Shown here: in pieces, positions 1-6,003 of the stretch
Numbering within the stretch: position 1 is the first letter of the stretch
Layout: each line of letters starts with the position of its first letter
From: Clostridiaceae bacterium
GTDB taxonomy: Bacteria; Bacillota; Clostridia; Oscillospirales; Acutalibacteraceae
Direction of reading: 5' to 3'
DNA: 6,003 nucleotides
Assembly (NCBI GenBank): GCA_016303035.1
Contig: JAEDML010000080.1
Coordinates: forward strand, 1 to 6,003
Notes under the pieces: model-generated
What the model was told of the DNA's origin: nothing
Seen by the model: only the letters and a program-made list of their open reading frames with translations
Databases searched by the model: none
Position numbers and translations under genes: made by a program

Positions 1-17
1 CGTTTTTAAGTCGGAGT

Positions 18-32
18 ACGGCGAAGCGCCGT
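18..32. repeat. Short GC-rich inverted repeat at left edge
   Basis: ACGGCG and CGCCGT form a perfect 6-bp stem around a 3-base loop. It lies beyond the trkH terminator in the direction of transcription and has no adjacent T-run on either strand. It could be a secondary fold downstream of trkH or part of a neighbouring gene cut by the window edge. In bases 1-44 all plus frames are too short to call a gene; one frame has a stop at 7-9, which could be the end of a plus-strand gene outside the window, but nothing recognisable is encoded. Confidence 0.3.
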
Positions 33-44
33 CGTTATACAGAA

Positions 45-78
45 AAGGCCGCCTTCATTAAATATAGAAGACGGCCTT
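45..78 (-). terminator. Rho-independent terminator of the trkA-trkH operon
   Basis: Arms at 45-56 (AAGGCCGCCTTC) and 67-78 (GAAGACGGCCTT) form a 12-position stem with a 10-base AT loop. The single imperfect position (52 against 71) is a C/A mismatch in plus-strand RNA but a G-U wobble in minus-strand RNA, so the fold suits the minus transcript better. Reading minus, the stem runs straight into TTTTCTGTAT, a short uridine-rich tract. It lies 39 bases after the trkH stop codon, the expected place for the end of the operon. Confidence 0.75.
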
Positions 79-117
79 AATCTATCGTACAAATTACGGT
101 TAAAATATATCGTTTTT

Positions 118-1563
118 CTATTTGCTCTTGCTCCAGGAAGAGGGTGACAGCGCGATAATTATCGGGAAAATTTCAAGTCTTCCCAAAAGCATGGCAAGAG
201 AAAGAATATACTTTGAAAAGTTTGAAAAATCGGCATAGCTGCCGGCAGGACCTACCGCTCCGAATCCGGGACCCACATTATTAAAGCAGGCCGCCGACGC
301 GCTGACAACGGTTTCAAAGCTAAACGGTTCAAAGCTTATTAAAAGCGTAATTGCAAAGTAGCAGATAGAATAAATTATAAAATAATTACTTATATTTTTT
401 GATGTAGCGGTATCTATGGGTTTACCTTCGAAGTGTATTGTTCCGACTGAACGCGGATGAATCAAATGCTTAATTTCCTTCGAAACCTGTTTGAACATTA
501 TTACTATTCTTGACATTTTAAGTCCGCCTGCGGTGGAGCCTGCGCAACCGCCCATAAACATTAGTAAGAAAAGAATTATTTTCGAGAAGGTTGGCCAGCG
601 ATTAAAGTCGGCGGTGCAATAACCGGTTGTGGATATAACGGAAGAAACCTGAAAAGCAGACGCTCTTAACGAGTCAGAGAAACTGTTATACAGGTGCGAA
701 ATGTTTGCGGTTATTGCGGTTACAGCAACTGCCACTATTCCAAAAAAGCACCATAATTCACTGCTTTTGAAGGCGCTGCGAAAACGACGGATAAGTATAA
801 GGTAATAAATGTTGAAATTTGCCGAAAACAGCAGCATAAACGCGGTTATTACCCACTGTATATACGGACTGTATCCGCTGATACTGTCAGATTTAATTCC
901 AAATCCGCCGGTTCCTGCGGTACCGAATGCATGCACTATACTTTCAAAGATAGGCATACCGCCGAGAATCAAGAGTACGGTTTCAATGACGGTCATTGCA
1001 ATGTATATTAAATAAAGTATAACGGCAGTATCCTTTACCCTGGGCACTAATTTTCCCTTTATAGGACCCGGAATTTCGGCGCGGAGAATATGTATGGGTC
1101 TTTCCGAAATATTCGGCAAAATAGCCATTACAAAGACGAGAATTCCCATACCGCCTATCCAATGGGTAAAGCTTCTCCAAAAAAGCGTGCAGTGACTCAG
1201 CGATTCTAAATCAGTAATTACCGAAGCGCCTGTTGTGGTAAAACCGCTCACTGTTTCAAAAAAAGCATTTGTAAAGGACGGAATTTCTCCGCTTATAACA
1301 AAAGGCATGGCTCCGAAAAGCGAGAGCAATATCCAGGTAAAAGCAACTGTAATAAAGCCTTCCTTTGCAAAAATCGTACTGTTACGCGGCTTAAACAGAA
1401 GATTTGGTATATATCCTACCAAAAAGCATATCAAAGAAGTCAGAAAGAAGTAAAAAGCGGCCTTTTCACCGTAAAAAATACCTACTGCTGTGGGGAGCAG
1501 CATTAAAACTGCTTCAACACGCAAAACAATACCTATGGCGTTTAAAATAATTCTGCGATTCAT
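118..1563 (-). CDS. trkH: TrkH family potassium uptake protein, ion-translocating membrane subunit
   Basis: This is the membrane subunit that conducts K+ and is gated by the TrkA protein encoded upstream. The 481 residues are close to the usual TrkH length. The protein has four pore repeats, each with a recognisable selectivity-filter segment: TTTGAS (109-114), GTAGTGGF (214-221), STTGY (311-315) and NNVGPGF (428-434). The conserved MGGCAGSTAGGLK stretch (337-349) and the GRLEIF signature near the C-terminus (461-466) are also present. The N-terminus (MNRRIILNAIGIVLRVEAVLMLLP) aligns by eye with normal TrkH starts and no filter residue is missing, so the transporter looks functional. The ATG is 6 bases after the trkA stop; a purine-rich AGAGG overlapping the last trkA codons and stop, plus AAGGGA immediately before the ATG, suggest coupled translation. 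The stop is TAG. KtrB is the nearest alternative family, but pairing with a double-domain TrkA and the length favour TrkH. Confidence 0.96.
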   Translation of the reverse strand: MNRRIILNAIGIVLRVEAVLMLLPTAVGIFYGEKAAFYFFLTSLICFLVGYIPNLLFKPRNSTIFAKEGFITVAFTWILLSLFGAMPFVISGEIPSFTNAFFETVSGFTTTGASVITDLESLSHCTLFWRSFTHWIGGMGILVFVMAILPNISERPIHILRAEIPGPIKGKLVPRVKDTAVILYLIYIAMTVIETVLLILGGMPIFESIVHAFGTAGTGGFGIKSDSISGYSPYIQWVITAFMLLFSANFNIYYLILIRRFRSAFKSSELWCFFGIVAVAVTAITANISHLYNSFSDSLRASAFQVSSVISTTGYCTADFNRWPTFSKIILFLLMFMGGCAGSTAGGLKMSRIVIMFKQVSKEIKHLIHPRSVGTIHFEGKPIDTATSKNISNYFIIYSICYFAITLLISFEPFSFETVVSASAACFNNVGPGFGAVGPAGSYADFSNFSKYILSLAMLLGRLEIFPIIIALSPSSWSKSK

Positions 1564-1569
1564 TCCCTT

Positions 1570-2934
1570 TTACCTCTGACTGACAATATCCGAAAGATCG
1601 TTTAAGCGACCGTTGGCAGACAATACTACAACTCTGTCTTCCGGTAAAATCATATCTTCACCGGTAGGAATAACGGTTTTTCTTCCGCGTACGATGCCGG
1701 CAACCAGTATATTAGGCCGCGTAGGCAAATTTTTAAAGGGAATGTTAATAATTTTGCAATCGGGCTTAACCTCAAATTCAAGCGCTTCTGCACCGTCGTC
1801 CATCAGTTTGTAAAGCGTTTCAACCTTACTGCCGATAGAGTTCTGGAGGGCACGCGCATATCTTACGATAACATTTGTAACAGATCTACGCGGCGAAGCA
1901 ATGCAGTCGATACCGAGCTTTGCCGCCATCGTAAGAAATTCCGATCTGTCAATCTTTGAAATTATTTTAGGAACATTCTGCATAGAGGCAAAGTAAGAAA
2001 GCAAAATATTTTCTTCATCAATTCCGGTGAGAGATACAAAGGCATCTACACTTTTAATGCCCTCTTCAAGCAATAGGTCCTGATTTGCAATGTCGCCGTT
2101 TATTATAACCGCCTTAGGCAGTAGTTCGCTGAATTCCGCACAGCGCTTGATATCAGGATCTATGATTTTTACCGAACTTCCCACCGCTGTAAGCATTTTT
2201 GCAAGATAGTATGTTGTGCGCGTGGCGCCCAGAATCATAATATTCCGAGCCTGACGCTGCATAAGACCAAGCTTTTTCAGAACGCCGGATATGGCGGCAG
2301 GGGAAGCCGTAATACCTATCTTATCGCCGCCCTTAAGCACGAAATTACCGGATGGAATGTAGACAGAGTCGCCTCGCTGCACGGCGCAGATAAGAAAATT
2401 TTCGGGGTATTTTTTCTTAAGCTCCATAAGGCTTACACCGTCAAGCTCGGAGTCATTTTTAAGCCTGACCTCAATCATTTCAAAGCTACCGCGTGAGAAC
2501 GGCTCTATTTTAACGGCCGTAGGCAGCTTTAAAATATTGAAAATCTCTCTTGCAACCAGACGTTCCGGATTTATAGTAAGAGAAAGGCGCAGTTCGTCCT
2601 TAAGAAATCCGAGACTTTTTTCATTGTATTCGGGATTACGTATACGCGCTATTGTATGCTTTGCCCCTAATTTTCTTGCAATAAAACAGGTAAGCATATT
2701 AAACTCGTCAGAGCCGGTTACGGATATTAAAAGATCGGAATGAGCAACATCGGCTTCTGTAAGAGCGTCGGAGTCGATACCGCTTCCGCACAGCGTCATA
2801 ACGTCGAAAACGTTAGTTACTTCGGTTATTACGGCGGGGTCATTATCGATTACTGTTATGTTATGCCCCTCGGCAAGCAGACTTTTAATTATGGTAGAAC
2901 CGATTTTTCCGCAGCCGACAATAATAATATTCAT
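1570..2934 (-). CDS. trkA: Trk system potassium uptake protein TrkA, cytosolic gating subunit
   Basis: This cytosolic regulator binds nucleotides and gates TrkH. At 454 residues it is a normal full-length TrkA with duplicated RCK halves. The first Rossmann RCK-N domain begins at residue 1 with G7-C-G9-K-I-G12 and the strand-2 acid D30 (ITVID); its RCK-C domain covers about 140-224. The second RCK-N domain begins about residue 231 with NIMILGATRTTYYLA and the acid D259 (VKIID), and the last RCK-C domain covers about 368-453. The second glycine loop is degenerate: G236-A-T-R-T-T keeps only the first of the three GxGxxG glycines. The ATG at 2934 is preceded by GAGGG (plus positions 2944-2948) with a 9-base spacer and starts directly at the first beta-strand, so no earlier start is needed. 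It is the first gene of a two-gene operon with trkH. K+ uptake regulated through NAD(H)/ATP binding is family knowledge; the identity of the ligand here is not visible. Confidence 0.96.
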   Translation of the reverse strand: MNIIIVGCGKIGSTIIKSLLAEGHNITVIDNDPAVITEVTNVFDVMTLCGSGIDSDALTEADVAHSDLLISVTGSDEFNMLTCFIARKLGAKHTIARIRNPEYNEKSLGFLKDELRLSLTINPERLVAREIFNILKLPTAVKIEPFSRGSFEMIEVRLKNDSELDGVSLMELKKKYPENFLICAVQRGDSVYIPSGNFVLKGGDKIGITASPAAISGVLKKLGLMQRQARNIMILGATRTTYYLAKMLTAVGSSVKIIDPDIKRCAEFSELLPKAVIINGDIANQDLLLEEGIKSVDAFVSLTGIDEENILLSYFASMQNVPKIISKIDRSEFLTMAAKLGIDCIASPRRSVTNVIVRYARALQNSIGSKVETLYKLMDDGAEALEFEVKPDCKIINIPFKNLPTRPNILVAGIVRGRKTVIPTGEDMILPEDRVVVLSANGRLNDLSDIVSQR

Positions 2935-2981
2935 TTAATCATTCCCTCTGATTATCGTGTTTAGTAGATGTTATATAGAAA

Positions 2982-3010
2982 TGCCGCCTTAAAAAGGGTA
3001 GAAGGCGGCA
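2982..3010 (-). terminator. Hairpin after the ABC operon, possibly also in the trk leader
   Basis: TGCCGCCTT (2982-2990) and AAGGCGGCA (3002-3010) are perfect 9-bp complementary arms around an 11-base loop. Reading minus, the stem is followed by TTTCTATATAAC, which is only moderately T-rich, so termination may be partial. The hairpin starts about 60 bases after the permease stop codon, as expected for a terminator of the ABC operon. It also lies downstream of the candidate trkA promoter at 3028-3056, so the same fold could be near the 5' end of the trkAH transcript. Confidence 0.65.
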
Positions 3011-3027
3011 AAATATGATTATGCTTT

Positions 3028-3056
3028 ATTATATAACTTTTATTTAATAATTACAA
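3028..3056 (-). promoter_or_regulatory. Candidate sigma-A promoter for trkA-trkH
   Basis: Reading minus, TTGTAA (plus 3051-3056, four of six matches to TTGACA) is followed by a 17-base spacer and a perfect TATAAT (plus 3028-3033). Transcription would start near 3021, giving a leader of roughly 87 bases before trkA that contains the 2982-3010 hairpin. The promoter sits only 15 bases past the permease stop codon. The region is AT-rich, so a chance match is possible. A TATAAC nearer trkA lacks a good -35 box. Confidence 0.5.
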
Positions 3057-3071
3057 GTAAAAACGGAGAAT

Positions 3072-4667
3072 TTAAAGCGCTTCAAAAATTCTTGAACCGC
3101 GCTTTTTAAGCCAACACAGCAAAGCAGCGGAAATTACTGAAAGAAAAACACCGCACAGAAGCATAAAAAGCTCTGTATTTATGTATTTATAAACTGCATA
3201 GTATAAAATACCGAGCGCTATTACAATTATCCATCCGCTGAATAACGCAATCATAACGCCCATGCTTTGCTTTACGGCAACGGTTTCACTCGACCAGTTT
3301 AGATTGGGCATTTTAAGGTTTATTGCAAGACCGAGAGATGCTGTAAGCAGGGTAAAAAGCATTGGAAGCAGTATGAGCATTAAGGAAAAGTATATGCTTG
3401 AATTTACCGCCATCGCCAGGCATACCGAGCATATAAATACAGGTATTTCGGTAATTAAAAGGTGAAGGTTAAGCTTAGCCTTTAATACCTGCCAGGCTGA
3501 TACAGGAAGTGATTGCATAAGCCATATGCTTTTGCCCTCCAGCGATACTGACGGGGCTGTAATATCGTTCATTGACGCAGTCATACAAATCAGTGCGCAG
3601 GCAATAAGCGGTATAATGCCTTCATTTCCGATAGAAAACGAAGACATAACTTCAAGTATGAATGACCGCTTTATTATCGCCGCCGCGGCTATAACTATGA
3701 GTATAAGGGTTCCAAGACAGCAGTTGAGCATATATGTAGCGCTTGAAAGCAAATGCCTTATTTCTTTGCTTAACAGTGCGCCGGAAACATTCCGAATCTT
3801 TACCGAGGTTTCGCGGTACTTTCTTTTTACAGTACCTGAGCCTGAGGAGGCCAGTTTTAAAAAGCTTCTTGAGAGCACAAGCCAAATAACAGCAAAAACC
3901 GCCAAAACAATAACCGTAAAAAGCAGCAGTGAGAGTGCATCTCCCTCAGCACCGCGTCCCATTAAATAAACAGGGTAGACAGCTCCCTTTATTTTTTTAC
4001 CTACAATATCTGCGTTGCCTATGAGCTGCTGCAGCAGCGTGTATGCCTGCGTATAAAAGTAGAAATAGGCGCCGAGAAATGCAAGAGATATAATAACGGT
4101 AATAAAGCTTTTGGATTTCAATTTTCCGTTTATCTTTGCAACTATCCAACCAAGAATACAGGAAATACTGAGAATAAACAATGAAAGTACAAGTATTACA
4201 AAAAGGTCAAAAATAACTGCAACAGCGCCGGGAGCGGCGGTTATCCAGTAAACAACCATTGCAGGAAGCAGGACAAGCACTTCATAGAAAAAGCCCCAAA
4301 ACCATACACCGAACAGTCTTACCGTTAAAATTTTTGAAGGGGGAACAGGCAGGGAGAGCAACAACTCATTATCCTTAGCTACATACAGCGTGGAATATGT
4401 ATTGAATACGCTTCCGAACACGCCGAGAGCAAGTGACATAAGGCACATAATGGCGTGATAAAGCCACCCCATACCGATAGTTACCAGGGGAGCACAAAGC
4501 ATTTTTCCCACATAGAAAAACACACCGAACAAGAAAACACAGGTAACGGCATACAGAAGCGAATATCCTATAATACCCGATTTAGAACGGTTTTTACCCG
4601 TTTTTCTGTCTTGGAAGAAATAGGAACCTATCTCCATCAGCTGTTTTTTAAAGAGGGCTTTCAGCAT
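3072..4667 (-). CDS. ABC-2-type transporter permease, large multi-pass membrane protein
   Basis: This 531-residue protein is the membrane partner of the ATPase encoded immediately upstream. A basic, cytosolic N-terminal segment (1-30) is followed by many hydrophobic stretches, roughly at 33-54, 66-88, 120-142, 148-177, 188-206, 245-266, 313-332, 350-365, 402-420, 425-450, 470-493 and 498-520. The two halves share a cytosolic-looking motif: AKDNELLLSLPVPPSKILTV at 97-116 and a related GKSIWLMQSLPVSAWQVLKA at 378-397, suggesting an internally duplicated architecture. LNWSSETVAVKQS (456-468) resembles a conserved segment of large Firmicute ABC-2-type permeases. The ATG overlaps the ATPase stop by 7 bases, with GGAGG (plus 4675-4679) 7 bases before it, so the two are translationally coupled. 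Export is inferred from the ABC-2-like form and the absence of a binding protein; the substrate is unknown. It contains no Walker motifs, so it depends on the neighbouring ATPase. Confidence 0.85.
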   Translation of the reverse strand: MLKALFKKQLMEIGSYFFQDRKTGKNRSKSGIIGYSLLYAVTCVFLFGVFFYVGKMLCAPLVTIGMGWLYHAIMCLMSLALGVFGSVFNTYSTLYVAKDNELLLSLPVPPSKILTVRLFGVWFWGFFYEVLVLLPAMVVYWITAAPGAVAVIFDLFVILVLSLFILSISCILGWIVAKINGKLKSKSFITVIISLAFLGAYFYFYTQAYTLLQQLIGNADIVGKKIKGAVYPVYLMGRGAEGDALSLLLFTVIVLAVFAVIWLVLSRSFLKLASSGSGTVKRKYRETSVKIRNVSGALLSKEIRHLLSSATYMLNCCLGTLILIVIAAAAIIKRSFILEVMSSFSIGNEGIIPLIACALICMTASMNDITAPSVSLEGKSIWLMQSLPVSAWQVLKAKLNLHLLITEIPVFICSVCLAMAVNSSIYFSLMLILLPMLFTLLTASLGLAINLKMPNLNWSSETVAVKQSMGVMIALFSGWIIVIALGILYYAVYKYINTELFMLLCGVFLSVISAALLCWLKKRGSRIFEAL

Positions 4668-5374
4668 GATTCTCCCTCCAGTTCAAGAAATACCGATTCG
4701 AGCGATGTATCGCCCTTTACCTCCTCCATAGTTCCTGAACGTATCAGCTTACCGCCCTTAATAATTGCAACCTTATCGCACAGCTTTTCGGCGACTTCAA
4801 GCACATGGGTGGAGAAGAAAATAGCGCCGCCTCTGTTGCATACCTCTCTCATCATTTCCTTAAGCAGATGGGAGGCTTTAGGGTCAAGTCCGACAAACGG
4901 TTCATCCATAATAATAAGCTTTGGTGAATGAATCCACGCCGAAATAATAGCAAGCTTTTGTTTCATACCGTGAGAATAGGCCGAAATCGGCTGCGCAAGG
5001 TCTTCATTCAGTTCAAATGCATCAGCGTATTTATGTATTCGCTGTTTGCGCTCAGGAACGCTTATTCCGAAAATGTCGGCAATAAAGTTTAAAAACTGAA
5101 TTCCGGTCATAAATTCATAAAGATCCGGATTATCGGGAATATAGGCAATCTGCTTTTTGCAGTCTATGGGATTCTCCTTTACCGAGATACCTCCGACCGT
5201 GATTTCGCCGCTGTCAAACTGCAGTATTCCCGCACAGGATTTGATCGTAGTAGTTTTTCCGGCGCCGTTATGACCTATAAAGCCGTAAATTTCCCCGGGT
5301 TTAATATGCAGAGATAAATCGTTTACCGCATTTTTTTCGCCGTATTTTTTTGTAAGATGTTCAATCTTAAGCAT
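4661..5374 (-). CDS. ABC transporter ATP-binding protein, EcsA-like type
   Basis: This 237-residue cytosolic ATPase powers the permease encoded next. Numbered from the ATG at 5374, it has Walker A GHNGAGKT (34-41), the signature SHGMKQ (134-139), Walker B LIIMDE (153-158), the D-loop GLDP (162-165) and the switch histidine H190 in STHVLEVAEKLCD. The region where many ABC ATPases have the Q-loop glutamine reads IAYIPDNPDLYE, with D81 at that place. The PD-x-P-x-LYE form and the SHGMKQK signature point to the EcsA-like ATPases of Firmicutes that pair with ABC-2-type permeases. An in-frame TTG at 5392 would add six residues, but the ATG at 5374 has an ideal AAGGAG 7 bases upstream and starts exactly at the usual MLKIEHLTKKYG, so I prefer it. 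It is the first gene of the operon and overlaps the permease start. Substrate and direction of transport are not shown by the sequence. Confidence 0.93.
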   Translation of the reverse strand: MLKIEHLTKKYGEKNAVNDLSLHIKPGEIYGFIGHNGAGKTTTIKSCAGILQFDSGEITVGGISVKENPIDCKKQIAYIPDNPDLYEFMTGIQFLNFIADIFGISVPERKQRIHKYADAFELNEDLAQPISAYSHGMKQKLAIISAWIHSPKLIIMDEPFVGLDPKASHLLKEMMREVCNRGGAIFFSTHVLEVAEKLCDKVAIIKGGKLIRSGTMEEVKGDTSLESVFLELEGESC

Positions 5375-5381
5375 ATCTTTT

Positions 5382-5387
5382 CTCCTT
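5382..5387 (-). promoter_or_regulatory. Ribosome-binding site that fixes the ABC ATPase start
   Basis: On the minus strand this reads AAGGAG, 7 bases before the ATG at 5374. It lies inside the short extension that an upstream TTG start (5392) would make coding, which argues that the ATG is the real start. Confidence 0.85.
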
Positions 5388-5420
5388 GTCAAATATTATG
5401 CGAGGTTATGTATTGTATTT

Positions 5421-5449
5421 ATTGTATATTCAGACATATAAAATGTCAA
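5421..5449 (-). promoter_or_regulatory. Consensus sigma-A promoter of the ABC operon
   Basis: Reading minus, a perfect TTGACA (plus 5444-5449) is separated by exactly 17 bases from TACAAT (plus 5421-5426), one base away from TATAAT. Transcription should begin near 5414, giving a leader of about 40 bases that contains the AAGGAG site. A second TACAAT occurs at plus 5412-5417 but without correct spacing to TTGACA. No operator-like palindrome is obvious here, so the operon may be expressed fairly constitutively. Confidence 0.85.
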
Positions 5450-5589
5450 TGTAATTGTAATATGATTTATAAGATAATTTCTTAAAAATTGGGTCTCGAA
5501 ATAATTTATATTTATGCTAATATATGGTTGTGTATTTATTCTAGGCTGACGAGTTTTAAATATATTGTGGGTTAAACCTTTGTCGGTTT

Positions 5590-5894
5590 ATGAAAAAATA
5601 TCCTGAATTCGTTTTTCTTGCGAGCACTTCGCAGCTTTATGAGTATGTAAAAATCAAGCGCCCGAAGTTTATGAGGCAGTAAAAAAAGCGGAAAGTGAAT
5701 ACGCCGTGATATTGCGCTTGTATGACAGCCTTAACTGTCAGTGTAATGCGACGGTTTCCTTCGGATTTAAGGCAAAAAGGGCATATTTATGCGATATGCT
5801 TGAAAACAGAATAAGTGAGTTAAAATCAGAAAACAACTCTGTAAAAATTCATGTCTCAAATTTTGAAATCGTAACACTTTTAATCGAAATTTAA
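5590..5894 (+). pseudogene. Alpha-mannosidase (glycoside hydrolase family 38) remnant with large internal deletion
   Basis: Two fragments of one GH38 enzyme lie next to each other in different frames. The first, 5590-5682, reads MKKYPEFVFLASTSQLYEYVK and then loses similarity and stops; this matches the catalytic-domain segment (YPEF-x-F-x-x-S-x-x-QLYE-x-x-K) found soon after the N-terminal catalytic histidine/aspartate motif. The second, open from about 5643 to 5894, reads EAVKKAESEYAVILRLYD, then LCDMLENRISEL and FEIVTLLIEI, the typical extreme C-terminus (KKAE, ILRLYE, E-N, FEI-x-TL). In bacterial GH38 enzymes of roughly 1000 residues these blocks are hundreds of residues apart, so about 2 kb of coding DNA is missing. 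No ribosome-binding site precedes 5590, and the in-frame codons upstream contain stops (5542-5544 and 5557-5559). No catalytic residues remain, so it is non-functional. Identification is from remembered family motifs, not an alignment. Confidence 0.82.
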
Positions 5895-5905
5895 GGAACA
5901 GATTG

Positions 5906-5940
5906 AAAAAAGCGCGAACCGTTTGGTTCGCACTTTTTTC
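5906..5940 (+). terminator. Strong rho-independent terminator after the mannosidase remnant
   Basis: GCGAACC (5914-5920) and GGTTCGC (5925-5931) form a perfect 7-bp stem with a GTTT loop. After one C/A mismatch the pairing continues from G5912-C5933 through the flanking A-run (5906-5911) and T-run (5934-5939). The six-T tract makes it a standard terminator on the plus strand, 11 bases after the remnant's stop codon. The A-run on the other side gives a matching T-run on the minus strand, so it may also end transcripts entering from the right. Confidence 0.88.
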
Positions 5941-5959
5941 AGAACGGTAAAACCGTTCT
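5941..5959. repeat. Second perfect hairpin directly after the terminator
   Basis: AGAACGGT (5941-5948) and ACCGTTCT (5952-5959) form a perfect 8-bp stem with a 3-base loop, immediately after the T-run of the preceding terminator. It has no T-run of its own on either strand. It may reinforce a two-way termination region or mark the end of a minus-strand gene lying to the right. Confidence 0.6.
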
Positions 5960-6003
5960 CTGTCAGTCTGCCGAATCTATTGCACCTCTGTCGCGGAAGA
6001 GGA
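5960..6003. other. Right-edge sequence with no assignable gene
   Basis: These 44 bases carry no recognisable feature. Reading minus, one frame runs in from the edge as SSSATEVQ and stops at TAG (plus 5977-5979), 17 bases from the 5941-5959 hairpin. This could be the tail of a convergent minus-strand gene, but eight codons are too few to judge. Confidence 0.2.

Noticed and set aside
3526..3969. A 147-codon open frame on the plus strand inside the permease gene.
   Set aside because: It is antisense to a clear membrane-protein gene, has no recognisable domain and is explained by the codon pattern of the opposite strand.
4455..4931. A 158-codon open frame on the plus strand across the permease/ATPase junction.
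   Set aside because: It overlaps two well-supported genes in antisense, is low-complexity and serine-rich, and resembles no family I know.
5375..5392. Longer start (TTG at 5392) for the ABC ATPase.
   Set aside because: It would swallow the ideal AAGGAG site, and the added residues are not part of the conserved family N-terminus.
5505..5589. Possible further GH38 remnants, such as an out-of-frame TF shortly before MKKYPEF and a YANIWL-like string in place of the catalytic HAHID-WLW motif.
   Set aside because: The matches are only a few residues in AT-rich DNA and need several frameshifts and poor spacing, so they cannot be told from chance.
5960..6003. GACAGAGGTGC on the minus strand (from 5981 to 5991) resembles the conserved start of a lysine riboswitch.
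   Set aside because: The following minus-strand sequence lacks the AGTA, GGGAA and GCCGAAG blocks, runs into the terminator hairpins and the mannosidase remnant, and leads to no suitable gene.

Overview
The window looks like chromosomal DNA from a low-to-moderate GC Gram-positive bacterium, most likely an anaerobic Clostridia-type Firmicute. This is inferred from AT-rich intergenic DNA, strong AAGGAG/GGAGG ribosome-binding sites, consensus sigma-A promoter spacing and the style of the encoded proteins. I cannot name a species.

All four intact genes are on the minus strand, in two operons. Reading in the direction of transcription (right to left), the first is an ABC transporter pair. A consensus promoter at 5421-5449 drives an ATPase (4661-5374), whose stop overlaps the start of a large 531-residue ABC-2-type permease (3072-4667). 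The second operon encodes a Trk potassium uptake system: trkA (1570-2934), the cytosolic nucleotide-binding gating subunit, then trkH (118-1563), the K+-translocating membrane subunit, 6 bases downstream. A candidate trkA promoter (3028-3056) lies just after the permease stop codon. A GC-rich hairpin (2982-3010) sits between that promoter and trkA, so it may end the ABC transcript and also lie in the trk leader. A terminator-like hairpin (45-78) follows trkH.

The right-hand 600 bases hold no intact gene. At 5590-5894 on the plus strand is a remnant of a glycoside hydrolase family 38 alpha-mannosidase. A short piece of the catalytic domain is joined, in a different frame, to the extreme C-terminus, as expected after a large internal deletion and further decay. 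It is followed by a strong terminator (5906-5940) and a second adjacent hairpin (5941-5959).

TrkA and TrkH together form a regulated K+ channel/transporter. The ABC pair is a separate transporter whose substrate cannot be read from the sequence. I see no phage, CRISPR, insertion-sequence or defence signature and no convincing new system; the most interesting items are the collapsed mannosidase gene and the promoter-hairpin arrangement in front of trkA.
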